This document shows, one piece after another, positions 47,390 to 55,579 of a stretch of DNA of 64,000 bases. The stretch spans positions 158,213-222,212 of the forward strand of contig NZ_JAUHHC010000007.1 in NCBI RefSeq assembly GCF_030410485.1. The letters run 5' to 3'. A program made the position numbers and the translations under genes. The notes under the pieces were generated by a model. That model ran no database searches. It saw only the letters and a list, made by a program, of their open reading frames with translations, and was not told where the DNA came from. Source of the DNA: Roseateles violae. GTDB taxonomy: Bacteria; Pseudomonadota; Gammaproteobacteria; Burkholderiales; Burkholderiaceae_C. The first letter of the stretch is position 1. Each line of letters starts with the position of its first letter.

Positions 47390-47488
47390 ATGACTGGCAA
47401 AACTCCTGGCGGTTTCCCCGGCGGCGGCCCGCTGCAGCAGCATCCTGCGGCCAGCAAGCAGACCGCCTCAAGGCGGCGGCAAGCCTGA
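47390..47488 (+). CDS. Possible 32-residue leader peptide upstream of GH1
   Basis: The frame encodes MTGKTPGGFPGGGPLQQHPA and then a short basic tail ending RRRQA. GGAGA lies 4 nt before the ATG, a better ribosome-binding site than that of the downstream GH1 gene. It has no recognised family and ends about 100 nt before GH1, after a small hairpin. It may be a translated leader, a remnant of a longer gene, or chance. Confidence 0.35.
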   Translation: MTGKTPGGFPGGGPLQQHPAASKQTASRRRQA

Positions 47489-47592
47489 TCGCCGTCATCG
47501 CGTGCCGTCGCCCCCGTGCTGCCGACGGCTCCCCTGAACGACCCGGCTTCGAGCGCTCCGCGCTGCTTATGCTTTCACCATTGATTGAACCG

Positions 47593-48960
47593 ATGAACGC
47601 CAAAGACAACGACTCACAGCTCGGGCCCGAGGCCCTGGCCCGGGTTTTCCGTGCCGACTTCCAGTGGGGCTCGGCCACCAGCGCCGCCCAGATCGAGGGC
47701 GCGGCCTTCGAGGACGGCAAGGGGGAGTCGATCTGGGACCGCTTCTGCCGCGAGCCGGGCCGCATCAACGACGGCTCCAATATCGACATCGCCTGCGACC
47801 ATTACCACCGCTACAAGGACGATGTCGCGCGGATGAAGGCCATGGGTCTGGACGCCTACCGCTTCTCGATCGCCTGGCCGCGCGTGCAGCCCGATGGCTC
47901 GGGCGCCTGGAACGAGGCCGGCTTCGGCTTCTACGATCGCCTGATCAACGAGTTGCTGGCCGCCGGCATCAAGCCCCATGCGACGCTGTACCACTGGGAT
48001 CTGCCGGCCGCGCTGCATGACCAGTTCAACGGCTGGGCCTCGCGGGACATCGTGCCCCTGTTCGCCGCCTACGCGGCCGAGGTCGCGCGCCGCTTCGGCG
48101 ACCGGCTGGCCTCGATCGCGACCTTGAACGAGCCCTGGTGCGTCGCGACGCTCGGCTATGAGACGGCCCAGTTCGCACCCGGCCAGACCAGCCGCGCGAC
48201 GGCCGCGCAGGTCTCGCACCATCTGATGATGGCCCATGGCGCGGCGATCAAGGCGATGCGGCCCTTGACGAAGACGCCGCTGGGTGTGGTGCTGAACCAC
48301 ACGCCGGCCTTCCCCGCGCAGAACACCGAGAGCGACCGCCGCGCCGCCCGCATCGACGACGGCCTCAATGTGCGCTGGTATATGGACCCGATCTTCCGCG
48401 GCCAGTACCCTGCCGACGTGATCGAGTACCTGGGCGAGGACGCACCGGTGATCGAGCCGCAGGATCTGCCCCTGATCCAGCAGCCGCTGGACTTCCTGGG
48501 CGTCAATTTCTACACCCGCAGCTTCATCAGCACCCAGCAGCCGGCCGTGCCGGCGCCCGGCAAGCAGGGCTTCACCGACATGGGCTGGGAGATCTATCCG
48601 AAGGCCTTGACCCAGCACCTGGTGCGCATCACCCGCGAGTATTCGCCGCCGCCGATCGCCATCACCGAGAACGGCATGGCGAATGCCGACCAGGTCGTCG
48701 ACGGCCGCGTCGCCGACGAGGAACGCATCGCCTATCTGCGCTCGCATCTGCAGGCGCTGGCCGACGCGATCGAGCTCGGCGTCGATGTGCGCGGCTATTT
48801 CTACTGGAGCCTGCTCGACAACTTCGAGTGGAACAGCGGCTACACCAAACGCTTCGGCCTGTTCCATGTCGACTACGCGACGCAAGAGCGCCTGGCCAAG
48901 GACAGCGCGCACTGGTACCGCGACTTCATCGCCGCCCACCATGCGCTGAAGAAGCCCTGA
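47593..48960 (+). CDS. GH1 family beta-glucosidase/beta-glycosidase
   Basis: The 455-residue retaining glycosidase has acid/base Glu180 in TLNEPW and nucleophile Glu359 in ITENGM, plus the N-terminal FQWGSATSAAQIEG signature and the sugar-site YHWDLP motif. GH1 enzymes of this length usually hydrolyse cellobiose or aryl beta-glucosides; xylosidase side activity is common. No signal peptide: a cytoplasmic enzyme. The frame is open for 138 codons upstream, but the canonical start fits 47593. No clear Shine-Dalgarno is present. It is followed 1 nt later by glucokinase, which would phosphorylate the glucose released. Confidence 0.94.
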   Translation: MNAKDNDSQLGPEALARVFRADFQWGSATSAAQIEGAAFEDGKGESIWDRFCREPGRINDGSNIDIACDHYHRYKDDVARMKAMGLDAYRFSIAWPRVQPDGSGAWNEAGFGFYDRLINELLAAGIKPHATLYHWDLPAALHDQFNGWASRDIVPLFAAYAAEVARRFGDRLASIATLNEPWCVATLGYETAQFAPGQTSRATAAQVSHHLMMAHGAAIKAMRPLTKTPLGVVLNHTPAFPAQNTESDRRAARIDDGLNVRWYMDPIFRGQYPADVIEYLGEDAPVIEPQDLPLIQQPLDFLGVNFYTRSFISTQQPAVPAPGKQGFTDMGWEIYPKALTQHLVRITREYSPPPIAITENGMANADQVVDGRVADEERIAYLRSHLQALADAIELGVDVRGYFYWSLLDNFEWNSGYTKRFGLFHVDYATQERLAKDSAHWYRDFIAAHHALKKP

Positions 48961-48961
48961 T

Positions 48962-49987
48962 ATGGCACATCTGTTCGATGCGACGCCGCCCGCTGTCATG
49001 ATGAAGAACCCCACCGGCTATCCCCGTCTGCTCGCCGATGTCGGTGGCACCAATGCCCGCTTCGCCAGCCAGTCGCGCCCCCAGGGACCGCTCGAGCATT
49101 GCGGCAGCTACCGCTGCGCCGATTTCGAGACCTTGTGGGACGCGATCTGCCACCACCTCTGGCGCGAGGGTCTGGACAAGCCGCGCGCCGGCGCGATCGG
49201 CATCGCCACCGCGATCACCGGCGACCATGTGCGCATGACCAACCACCACTGGGCCTTCTCGATCAAGGGCCTGCAGGATGCGCTGGGCCTGGAGCGCCTG
49301 CTGGTGCTGAACGACTTCTCGGCGCTGGCGCTGGCGCTGCCGGCGCTGCAGCCGGGCGCCTGCCGCCAGATCGGCGGCGGCGCGCCGGTGGCCGGCGCGC
49401 CGATCGGCCTGATCGGGCCCGGCACCGGCCTGGGCGTCTCGGGCCTGGTGCCGACCGTCAATGCCGTGCCGGGCGCCGCGCTGGCGCCGCTGGGCGGCGA
49501 GGGCGGCCATGTGACCTTGAGCTCCTACGAGCCCGAGGAGGCGGCCGTGCTGCAGCTCCTGCAGCGCCGCTTCGGCCATGTCTCGGCCGAGCGCGCGCTG
49601 TCCGGGCCGGGGCTGGAGAACCTCTATCTCGCCCTGGCCGAGCTGCGCGGCAACGCCGCGCCGCAGGCCCATGCGCGCTCGATCAGCGCCGCCGCGCTGT
49701 CCGGCGGCGATGCGCTGGCCGAGGAGGCGCTGCAGATGTTCGCCAGCCTGCTTGGCAATGTGGCCGGCAATCTGGCGCTGACGCTGGGCGCGCGCGGCGG
49801 GCTCTACATCGGCGGCGGCATCGTGCCGCGTCTGGGCGAGTGGTTCGAGCGCTCACGCTTTCGCGCCGCCTTCGAGGCCAAGGGACGTTTTCGCGCCTAT
49901 CTGCAGGAAATCCCGGTCTTCGTCGTGGAGGCCGCCGACCAGGCCGCCCTGGTCGGCGCCAGCCGAGCGCTCGACTCGGTCCACTAG
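48962..49987 (+). CDS. glk: Glucokinase (Glk family)
   Basis: Glucokinase makes glucose 6-phosphate from glucose and ATP. The 341-residue protein matches the proteobacterial Glk family: RLLADVGGTNARFA (phosphate-1 region, about residues 22-35), LNDFSALALALPAL (catalytic Asp, about 117), GPGTGLGVSGL and PLGGEGGH. It is not ROK-type. The start may be at 48962 or at the downstream ATG at 48998 (MMKNPTG). It is placed immediately after GH1, forming a two-gene transcription unit under LacI-type operator 3. Confidence 0.94.
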   Translation: MAHLFDATPPAVMMKNPTGYPRLLADVGGTNARFASQSRPQGPLEHCGSYRCADFETLWDAICHHLWREGLDKPRAGAIGIATAITGDHVRMTNHHWAFSIKGLQDALGLERLLVLNDFSALALALPALQPGACRQIGGGAPVAGAPIGLIGPGTGLGVSGLVPTVNAVPGAALAPLGGEGGHVTLSSYEPEEAAVLQLLQRRFGHVSAERALSGPGLENLYLALAELRGNAAPQAHARSISAAALSGGDALAEEALQMFASLLGNVAGNLALTLGARGGLYIGGGIVPRLGEWFERSRFRAAFEAKGRFRAYLQEIPVFVVEAADQAALVGASRALDSVH

Positions 49988-50034
49988 CCCGGATGTTTCG
50001 TGCGCGAGCCGCCATCATTCCCGAGTGATGGAGA

Positions 50035-51120
50035 ATGATCCGGCCCAACGACGCGAGACCGACCTTGTTCCCCATGCAGCCCGCCGATCCTGAACATTCC
50101 CTCCTCCGCCCGGATCGCCGGCGCCTGCTGGGCGGGGCCCTGGCGGCGGCGCTGCCGGCGCTGAGCCCGCCCGCCGCGGTGGCTGCGGCATCCGGCCCCT
50201 TGCAGGTAGGCGGTTTGCCGGTCACCTGCAATCTGACTCTGCCGGTGGCCTGCGTGGCCCGGGCGGCGGCCAACAAGGGTAGCGCGGGTCCGCGCTTCGA
50301 ATTCGAGTACGCCAAGTACAACGGCTGGCCCGAAATCAAGGAATCGCTGATGGCCGGCCGCATCCAGGCGGCCTATATGCTGGCGCCGCTGGTGATGGAC
50401 CTGGCGGACAAGAAGATCCCGGTCAAGATCGTCTCGCTGGGCCACCGCTCGGGCGCCGTCATCATGGTGCGCAGCGACTCGGCCTACAAGCGCTTCAAGG
50501 ATCTGACGGGCAAGCGCATCGCGATACCCAGCCGCTTCGCGGTCGACTTCCTGTTCCTGCGCAAGATGCTGGCGCAGGAGGGCATGACGCCCAAGGACAT
50601 CCAGATCGTCGAGATGCCCCCGCCGGACATGCCGGCCGCCCTCTACGCCAAGGCGGTCGACGCCTATTGCACCGGCGAACCTTTCGGCGCTGCCGCCCAG
50701 CGTGCCGGTTATGCGCGCGCCTTGCGCATGACGCGCGACGAATGGCGCAACTACATCTGCTGCGTGCTGACCGTGCGCGAGGAACTGATCCGCGACAACC
50801 GGACACTGGTGCAGGATCTGGTCAACCATGTGCTGGGCGCCGGTCAATGGCTCGATCAGCAGCAGGAGAACCGCAACAAGGCGGTGGCGATCGCGGCGGG
50901 CCGCAAGTACTTCAACCAGGATCCCAACATCATCAAGTTCGTGATGGAGAATCCGACCGACCGCGTCACCTATGGCGATCTGCGCATGATCCGCGCGGAG
51001 TTCGAGGAACTGATGCAGCTGTCCATCGAGGCGGGCACGATCAAGAGCCCGGTGGCCTACGAGAAGTACATGGACGAGAGCTTTGCCAGGGCGGCCCGAC
51101 CGACCACCATCACGCTTTGA
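50035..51120 (+). CDS. ABC transporter substrate-binding protein (NrtA/SsuA-like)
   Basis: This 361-residue periplasmic protein is of the nitrate/sulfonate/thiamine-precursor (NMT1/CmpA) type. An N-terminal twin-arginine-like DRRRLLGGALAAALPAL stretch (about residues 27-43) is followed by an Ala/Pro-rich cleavage region. Two lobes follow, containing YNGWPEIKESLMAGRIQAAY and DLTGKRIAIPSRFAVDF. An internal start at 50074 is possible. The ligand cannot be assigned. It begins a five-gene operon in which SCO1 and a cupredoxin-like gene separate it from the permease and ATPase, so a copper-linked ligand is considered. Confidence 0.88.
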   Translation: MIRPNDARPTLFPMQPADPEHSLLRPDRRRLLGGALAAALPALSPPAAVAAASGPLQVGGLPVTCNLTLPVACVARAAANKGSAGPRFEFEYAKYNGWPEIKESLMAGRIQAAYMLAPLVMDLADKKIPVKIVSLGHRSGAVIMVRSDSAYKRFKDLTGKRIAIPSRFAVDFLFLRKMLAQEGMTPKDIQIVEMPPPDMPAALYAKAVDAYCTGEPFGAAAQRAGYARALRMTRDEWRNYICCVLTVREELIRDNRTLVQDLVNHVLGAGQWLDQQQENRNKAVAIAAGRKYFNQDPNIIKFVMENPTDRVTYGDLRMIRAEFEELMQLSIEAGTIKSPVAYEKYMDESFARAARPTTITL

Positions 51121-51146
51121 TTGCTTTGATTCAATAAGGCCGCTTC

Positions 51147-51755
51147 TTGAACCGCTTCTGCTTGTCTTTCCTCGCGCTGGTCTGCGCTGCCTTGATAGCA
51201 CCTGCAAACGCCGTGGCCGCGGCAGCCGCAACGCCCAAGCTGAAGGCCGGCGTGTTCGAGCCCGCGCACCCGGCGCCCGAGTTCTCCCTGCAGGCCAGCG
51301 ATGGCGGCGCGCTGAAGCTGGCGCGCTATCGCGGCAAGCTGGTCTTGCTGGTGTTCGGCTTCACCCACTGCCCCGAGGTCTGCCCCACCACGTTGGCGAC
51401 CCTGGCCCAGGCGCGCAAGGCCCTGGGCGCGAGCGCCGCCGAGGTGCAGGTGCTCTACATCACGGTCGATCCGGCGCGCGACGATCTCGAGCGCATCCGC
51501 AAGTACCTGGCGGCCTTCGACACCAGCTTCATCGGCGGCACCGGCAAGCCGGAGGATCTTGCCGCCATGCGCAAGCAGTACGGCGTGGTCGCCCAGAAGG
51601 TCGAGACCAAGCCGGCCAGCGAGTTCTACGGCATGAACCATTCGACCTCGGTCTTCCTGATCGACCGTGAGGGCCGGCTGCGCGCGATGATGCCCTACGG
51701 CCACGATGCGGCCGACTTCGTGCACGACCTCAAGCTGCTGCTGACCGCAAAGTGA
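51147..51755 (+). CDS. SCO1/SenC family copper chaperone
   Basis: SCO proteins are periplasmic thioredoxin-fold chaperones that deliver copper to, or reduce, the CuA site of cytochrome oxidases. The 202-residue product has a signal peptide (about residues 1-24), the copper-binding Cys75-x3-Cys79 in THCPEVCPT and the third ligand His165 in GMNHSTS. The start is a TTG with AAGG upstream. It overlaps the next gene by 4 nt (GTGA). No cytochrome oxidase gene is in the window, so its client is uncertain; partners in this operon are the cupredoxin-like protein and the ABC transporter. Confidence 0.93.
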   Translation: MNRFCLSFLALVCAALIAPANAVAAAAATPKLKAGVFEPAHPAPEFSLQASDGGALKLARYRGKLVLLVFGFTHCPEVCPTTLATLAQARKALGASAAEVQVLYITVDPARDDLERIRKYLAAFDTSFIGGTGKPEDLAAMRKQYGVVAQKVETKPASEFYGMNHSTSVFLIDREGRLRAMMPYGHDAADFVHDLKLLLTAK

Positions 51756-52177
51756 AGCGCGGCCGGCTTGCTGCATTGCTGTTGCTGCTGGCGCTGTCGG
51801 CCCTGCTGGGCTGGGCCGCGCTTGCCCCGCTCGCGCCTGACTCGCGCGACGAGCTGTTCGAGATCCCCAAGGGCACCTATGCGCGCCGCATGGCCGGCGA
51901 CAAGGTCGAGATCCTGCCCGACACGATCCGGCTCACCTTGGGCGGCCGGGACGTGCTGCTGCTGAAGAACCTGGACGAGGTGCCGCAGATCTTCGGCCCG
52001 GTGCTGATCATGCCGGGGCAGAGTTTCCGGCTGCCCTTCGAGGTCGCGTCTACCTACAGCTTCGCGTGCAGCGCGCATGCGAGCGGACAGATGAACGTGA
52101 TCGTCGAGCCCGCGCCGACGCGCGGCTGGGAAACACTGCGCTGGCGCGCGCAGGACTTGATCAAGAGGATTCTGTGA
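51752..52177 (+). CDS. Cupredoxin-like periplasmic protein
   Basis: The 141-residue protein has an N-terminal membrane anchor or signal (about residues 5-26) and a cupredoxin-like beta-sandwich. The C-terminal copper loop Cys106-x2-His109-x4-Met114 (CSAHASGQM) is intact. The N-terminal His that normally completes a type I site, expected in the NLDEVPxxFG stretch, appears to be Gln79. A non-blue or partial copper site is therefore possible. GTG start overlaps the SCO gene, and its TGA overlaps the permease GTG, so translation is coupled to both. Confidence 0.82.
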   Translation: MKRGRLAALLLLLALSALLGWAALAPLAPDSRDELFEIPKGTYARRMAGDKVEILPDTIRLTLGGRDVLLLKNLDEVPQIFGPVLIMPGQSFRLPFEVASTYSFACSAHASGQMNVIVEPAPTRGWETLRWRAQDLIKRIL

Positions 52178-52968
52178 GTTCAATCGCTTCACATGGTTTC
52201 GGTGCCATCAGAGCGCGGCTGGGAAAGATCGTGCCGCCGCTGCTGGTCATGGCCCTGGTCATCGGATTCTGGTGGTGGACGGTCGCGCGCACCGAGAGTG
52301 CGATCTTCCCGACGCCCTGGGCCGTCGTTACCGGCACGCTGGAACTGGCCGAGGACGGCACGCTGTGGGAGCACATCGGTGCCTCGCTGTTCCGCGTCGG
52401 CGTGGGCTTCGGCCTGGCCGTCGCCGTGGCGGTGCCGCTGGGCCTTTGGATGGGCTGGGTGGGCGGCGCCTACCGCACGCTGAACCCGATCTTCCAGATG
52501 CTGCGCCCGATCTCGCCGATCGCCTGGATCCCGCTGGCCATCCTGTGGTTCGGCATGGACGATATCTCGCCGATCTTCCTGATCTTCATCTCCTCGGTCT
52601 TCCCGATGATCGTGCAGACGACCAATGGCGTGCACACGATCGAGCGGCGCTATCTGCGGGCGGCGGCCAACTTCGGCGTCTCGCGCGCCGTGCTGTTCCG
52701 CCAGGTGGTGATCCCCGCCGTGCTGCCCGAGATCATCGTCGGCATGCGCATCGGCATCGGCGTGGCCTGGCTGGTGGTGGTGGCGGCCGAGATGATCGCG
52801 CTGCGCTCGGGCCTGGGTTTCCTGATCATGGACTCGCGCAATGCCGGCAACCGCTACGACCTCGTCATCGCCAGCATGATCATCATCGGCCTGATCGGCC
52901 TGCTGCTCGACGGCATCACCCGCCTGCTGGAAAGACTCAAGACCGTGAAATGGCGCTATGTCCGATAA
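52174..52968 (+). CDS. ABC transporter permease (NrtB/SsuC-like)
   Basis: The 264-residue inner-membrane protein has six predicted helices and the BPD_transp_1 domain, with the EAA loop region RRYLRAAANFGVSRAVLFRQVVIPAVLPEI (about residues 160-190). It is most like nitrate/sulfonate/taurine permeases. AAGAGGA lies before the GTG start at 52174; upstream in-frame codons are inside the cupredoxin gene. Its 3' end overlaps the ATPase gene by 11 nt. Confidence 0.92.
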   Translation: MSSIASHGFGAIRARLGKIVPPLLVMALVIGFWWWTVARTESAIFPTPWAVVTGTLELAEDGTLWEHIGASLFRVGVGFGLAVAVAVPLGLWMGWVGGAYRTLNPIFQMLRPISPIAWIPLAILWFGMDDISPIFLIFISSVFPMIVQTTNGVHTIERRYLRAAANFGVSRAVLFRQVVIPAVLPEIIVGMRIGIGVAWLVVVAAEMIALRSGLGFLIMDSRNAGNRYDLVIASMIIIGLIGLLLDGITRLLERLKTVKWRYVR

Positions 52969-53716
52969 GAAGAACCAGGACGGCAAGATCGTCGTCAAGG
53001 ACCTGAGAAAGAGTTTCGCCGCGCTGCCCGTCATTGACGGCGTCGGCTTCAGCGTTGCCGAGGGCGAGTTCGTCGCCATCGTCGGGCCCTCGGGCTGCGG
53101 CAAATCCACGCTGATGAACATCATCGCGGGCTTCGAGCGTCCGGACGCCGGCCAGGTGCTGGTCGACGGCCGTGAACTGACCGGCCCCAGCCCCAAGGGC
53201 ATCGTGATCTCGCAGCATGGTTCGGTCTTCCCCTGGCTGACCGTGCAGCAGAACCTGATGTTCGGACTGACCGACGCGGTGCACGGCGGCACGGCCGAAG
53301 AGAAGGCGGCGCTGGCCGACCACTATGCGGCGATGGTGGGGCTGAAGGGCTTCGAGTCGGCCTATCCGCACGAACTGTCGGGTGGCATGCTCAAGCGCGT
53401 GGAGATCGCCCGCGCCTTCGTCGTGAAGCCCGAGATCCTGTACATGGACGAGCCCTTCTCGGCGCTCGACGCGCTGATGAATCTGCGCATGCGCAACGAA
53501 TTGCTGCGCATCCTGGCCGAGGAGCGGCACACGGTGCTGCTGATCACCCACGACGTCGAGGAGGCGATCTATATGGCCGATCGCATCCTGGTGCTGTCGG
53601 CGCGCCCGACCGCGATCCAGAGTAGCTTCGAGGTCGACCTGCCGCATCCCCGCAGGCTTTCCAGTCCCGAGGCTCAGGCCCTGCGCGAAGCGATCCTGAA
53701 GGAGCTGGGGCTCTGA
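52958..53716 (+). CDS. ABC transporter ATP-binding protein (NrtD/SsuB/TauB-like)
   Basis: The 252-residue ATPase energises the upstream permease. Walker A GPSGCGKST (about residues 44-52), Q-loop SQHGSVFPW, signature LSGGMLKRVEIA (about 140) and Walker B ILYMDEPFSALD (about 158) are intact, as is the switch His in LLITHD. The permease start overlap and shared strand place it as the last gene of the SBP-SCO-cupredoxin-permease-ATPase operon. It converges with the deacetylase gene across 21 bp. Confidence 0.94.
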   Translation: MSDKKNQDGKIVVKDLRKSFAALPVIDGVGFSVAEGEFVAIVGPSGCGKSTLMNIIAGFERPDAGQVLVDGRELTGPSPKGIVISQHGSVFPWLTVQQNLMFGLTDAVHGGTAEEKAALADHYAAMVGLKGFESAYPHELSGGMLKRVEIARAFVVKPEILYMDEPFSALDALMNLRMRNELLRILAEERHTVLLITHDVEEAIYMADRILVLSARPTAIQSSFEVDLPHPRRLSSPEAQALREAILKELGL

Positions 53717-53737
53717 AGCGCTGGCGCGCTGGCCGGC

Positions 53738-54523
53738 TCAGTGCCGGCCGCGCACGTAGTTCATGATGTTGATGAAGCTGTCGGTCCAGTAGATCTCGCG
53801 GTGCGCCGCCAGGTAGGCCAGCAACTCGGCATGGGCCTGTGCGCTGACGCTCAGGTGCTCGGCGCCGATGCCGTGGAAGGTGATGTTGATCATCGTGCCG
53901 GCCTGGGCCGCCTGCTGCACCAGGGCGATCAGTTCGGCACCGCTGGCGCCCGCCGGCGCGACAAAGGCGACGCGATGGGGATCCAGGCCGCGCATGTCCG
54001 CCACCACGCCGCCGAAACCCGCCTTGATCGCCACGAAATCGCTCTTGAGCAAGGCCAGATAGTCCTGCCCGCCGGCCAGCGATTCGCCACAGGGCGCGGT
54101 GAAGGTTCGCTCGCTGCGCCCGTCGATCGCCTGCAGCAAGGTGTTGCCGACTCGGACCTGCGCCGCCATCTGGGAGGCGCTGGTGTGGTCCAGATCATTG
54201 TCGGCGCTGACCCAGCCACGGTCCGGCGCCTGGCGCGAGCATTGGTGGAAGAGGCTGTGATTGCCCAGTTCGTGACCGCGGGCGGCGACGGCGCGCCAGT
54301 CGGCCATGCGGCTGCGCAGCGTCTCGCTGCTCAAGATCAGATAGAAGCTGGCGCGCAGGCCGGCCTTGTCTAGCGCAGGGATGGCGGTATCGAGCTGGCT
54401 GGCCAGCGCGTCGTCATAGGCGAGGCTGACCGCGGCCTTGGCGCCGCCGGGCCAGGCCCAGGGCTCGGCCGCCTCGACTTGCAAGCCGGTGCACAGCAGC
54501 GCCAGCGCGATCCAGCGTCTCAT
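53738..54523 (-). CDS. Polysaccharide deacetylase family protein (CE4-like), exported
   Basis: The 261-residue protein has a signal peptide (MRRWIALALLCTGLQVEA) and a NodB-like deacetylase fold. The CE4 metal motifs are visible: Asp37-Asp38 in LAYDDA and His84/His89 in GHELGNHSLFH. The first motif reads YDD in place of the common FDDG, so substrate or activity may differ. Acetylated oligosaccharides or peptidoglycan fragments are possible targets. It is the last gene of the sugar ABC transporter strand, 1 nt after the ATPase gene, which supports a role in carbohydrate processing before uptake. Confidence 0.83.
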   Translation of the reverse strand: MRRWIALALLCTGLQVEAAEPWAWPGGAKAAVSLAYDDALASQLDTAIPALDKAGLRASFYLILSSETLRSRMADWRAVAARGHELGNHSLFHQCSRQAPDRGWVSADNDLDHTSASQMAAQVRVGNTLLQAIDGRSERTFTAPCGESLAGGQDYLALLKSDFVAIKAGFGGVVADMRGLDPHRVAFVAPAGASGAELIALVQQAAQAGTMINITFHGIGAEHLSVSAQAHAELLAYLAAHREIYWTDSFINIMNYVRGRH

Positions 54524-54524
54524 A

Positions 54525-55577
54525 TCAGGCCAAGCGCAGCTCGGTGGCCGGGTCGAACAGATGGGCGGCCTCGGCCGACCATTGCAGATGCACCGCATCG
54601 CCGACCCGGCCGCGCAGATTGCCGGGCACGCGCGCGGTCAGGCGTCCCAGCGCGGTGTCCACCAGCACATAGGTCTCGGGCCCGGTCGGCTCGATCATCA
54701 GCAGGCGGCCAGGCAGGCCTTCGTCGGCCAGGCGGATGTCCTCGGGGCGCAGGCCGTAGAGCAGTTCCTGTCGCGCGATCGGCTTCTGGCCCTCGCTCGC
54801 GGGCAGCGCGTAGTCCCCGGCGCTGAGGCCCGCGCCATCGGCCAGCGCGGTGAAGAAGTTCATCGTCGGCGAGCCGATGAACTCGGCGACGAAGCGAGTG
54901 GCCGGGCGTGAATAGATCTCCTCGGGCGTGCCGAACTGCTGGACCACGCCGTCCTTCATCACCGCGATGCGGTCGCCCAAGGTCATCGCCTCGACCTGGT
55001 CGTGCGTCACATAGACGGTGGTCGTGCGGGTGCGCTGATGCAGGAGCTTGATCTCGGCGCGCATCTCGATGCGCAGCTTGGCGTCCAGGTTCGACAGCGG
55101 CTCGTCGAACAGGAAGAGCTTGGGCTCGCGCGCCAAGGCCCGCCCCATTGCCACGCGCTGGCGCTGGCCGCCGGAGAGCTGGCCGGGCTTGCGGTCCAGC
55201 AGGTGATCGATCTGCAGCATGCGGGCGACCCGCTCGACCGTTTCCGCCCGCTGGGCCTTGGGCACCTTGCGCATCTCCAGGCCGAAGGCGATGTTCTGCG
55301 CCACCGTCATGTTCGGGTAGAGCGCATAGCTCTGGAACACCATGGCGATGTCGCGCTCGCGGCTGGGCAGATCGGTGACGTCACGCTCGCCGATGTGGAT
55401 CGTCCCCGAGCTCGGCGACTCCAGCCCCGCAATCATGGACAGCAAGGTCGACTTGCCGCAGCCCGAGGGGCCGACCAGGATCAGGAATTCGCCGGCCTCG
55501 ATCTCGATGTCGATGCCCTTCAGCACCTCGGCCTTGCCGAAGCGCTTGCGGACCGCGGAAATGGTCAGTGCACCCAT
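54525..55577 (-). CDS. Sugar ABC transporter ATP-binding protein (UgpC/MsmK type)
   Basis: The 350-residue ATPase starts at the ATG at 55577 (MGALTISAVRKRFGKAEVL). Walker A GPSGCGKST (about residues 36-44), signature LSGGQRQRVAMGRAL, Walker B LFLFDEPLSNLDAKLR and the switch-His VTHDQVEAMTL are all present. The C-terminal TOBE/OB region (about 240-350) is typical of CUT1 sugar importers. It is 2 nt downstream of the permease gene. Confidence 0.94.
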   Translation of the reverse strand: MGALTISAVRKRFGKAEVLKGIDIEIEAGEFLILVGPSGCGKSTLLSMIAGLESPSSGTIHIGERDVTDLPSRERDIAMVFQSYALYPNMTVAQNIAFGLEMRKVPKAQRAETVERVARMLQIDHLLDRKPGQLSGGQRQRVAMGRALAREPKLFLFDEPLSNLDAKLRIEMRAEIKLLHQRTRTTTVYVTHDQVEAMTLGDRIAVMKDGVVQQFGTPEEIYSRPATRFVAEFIGSPTMNFFTALADGAGLSAGDYALPASEGQKPIARQELLYGLRPEDIRLADEGLPGRLLMIEPTGPETYVLVDTALGRLTARVPGNLRGRVGDAVHLQWSAEAAHLFDPATELRLA

Positions 55578-55579
55578 GC

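Larger units (their letters stand above)
47034..47592. other. 559-bp divergent control region of the xylanase and GH1 genes
   Basis: The region contains the LacI-type operator and promoter for rightward transcription (47264-47293), an inverted repeat CCGTTC-n8-GAACGG just downstream (47299-47318), and a 32-codon reading frame with a strong ribosome-binding site (47390-47488). A small hairpin, CCGCC-TCAA-GGCGG, lies near its end. The GH1 start is at the right edge. No larger gene is supported. Leftward promoter elements for the xylanase were not clear. Confidence 0.55.
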
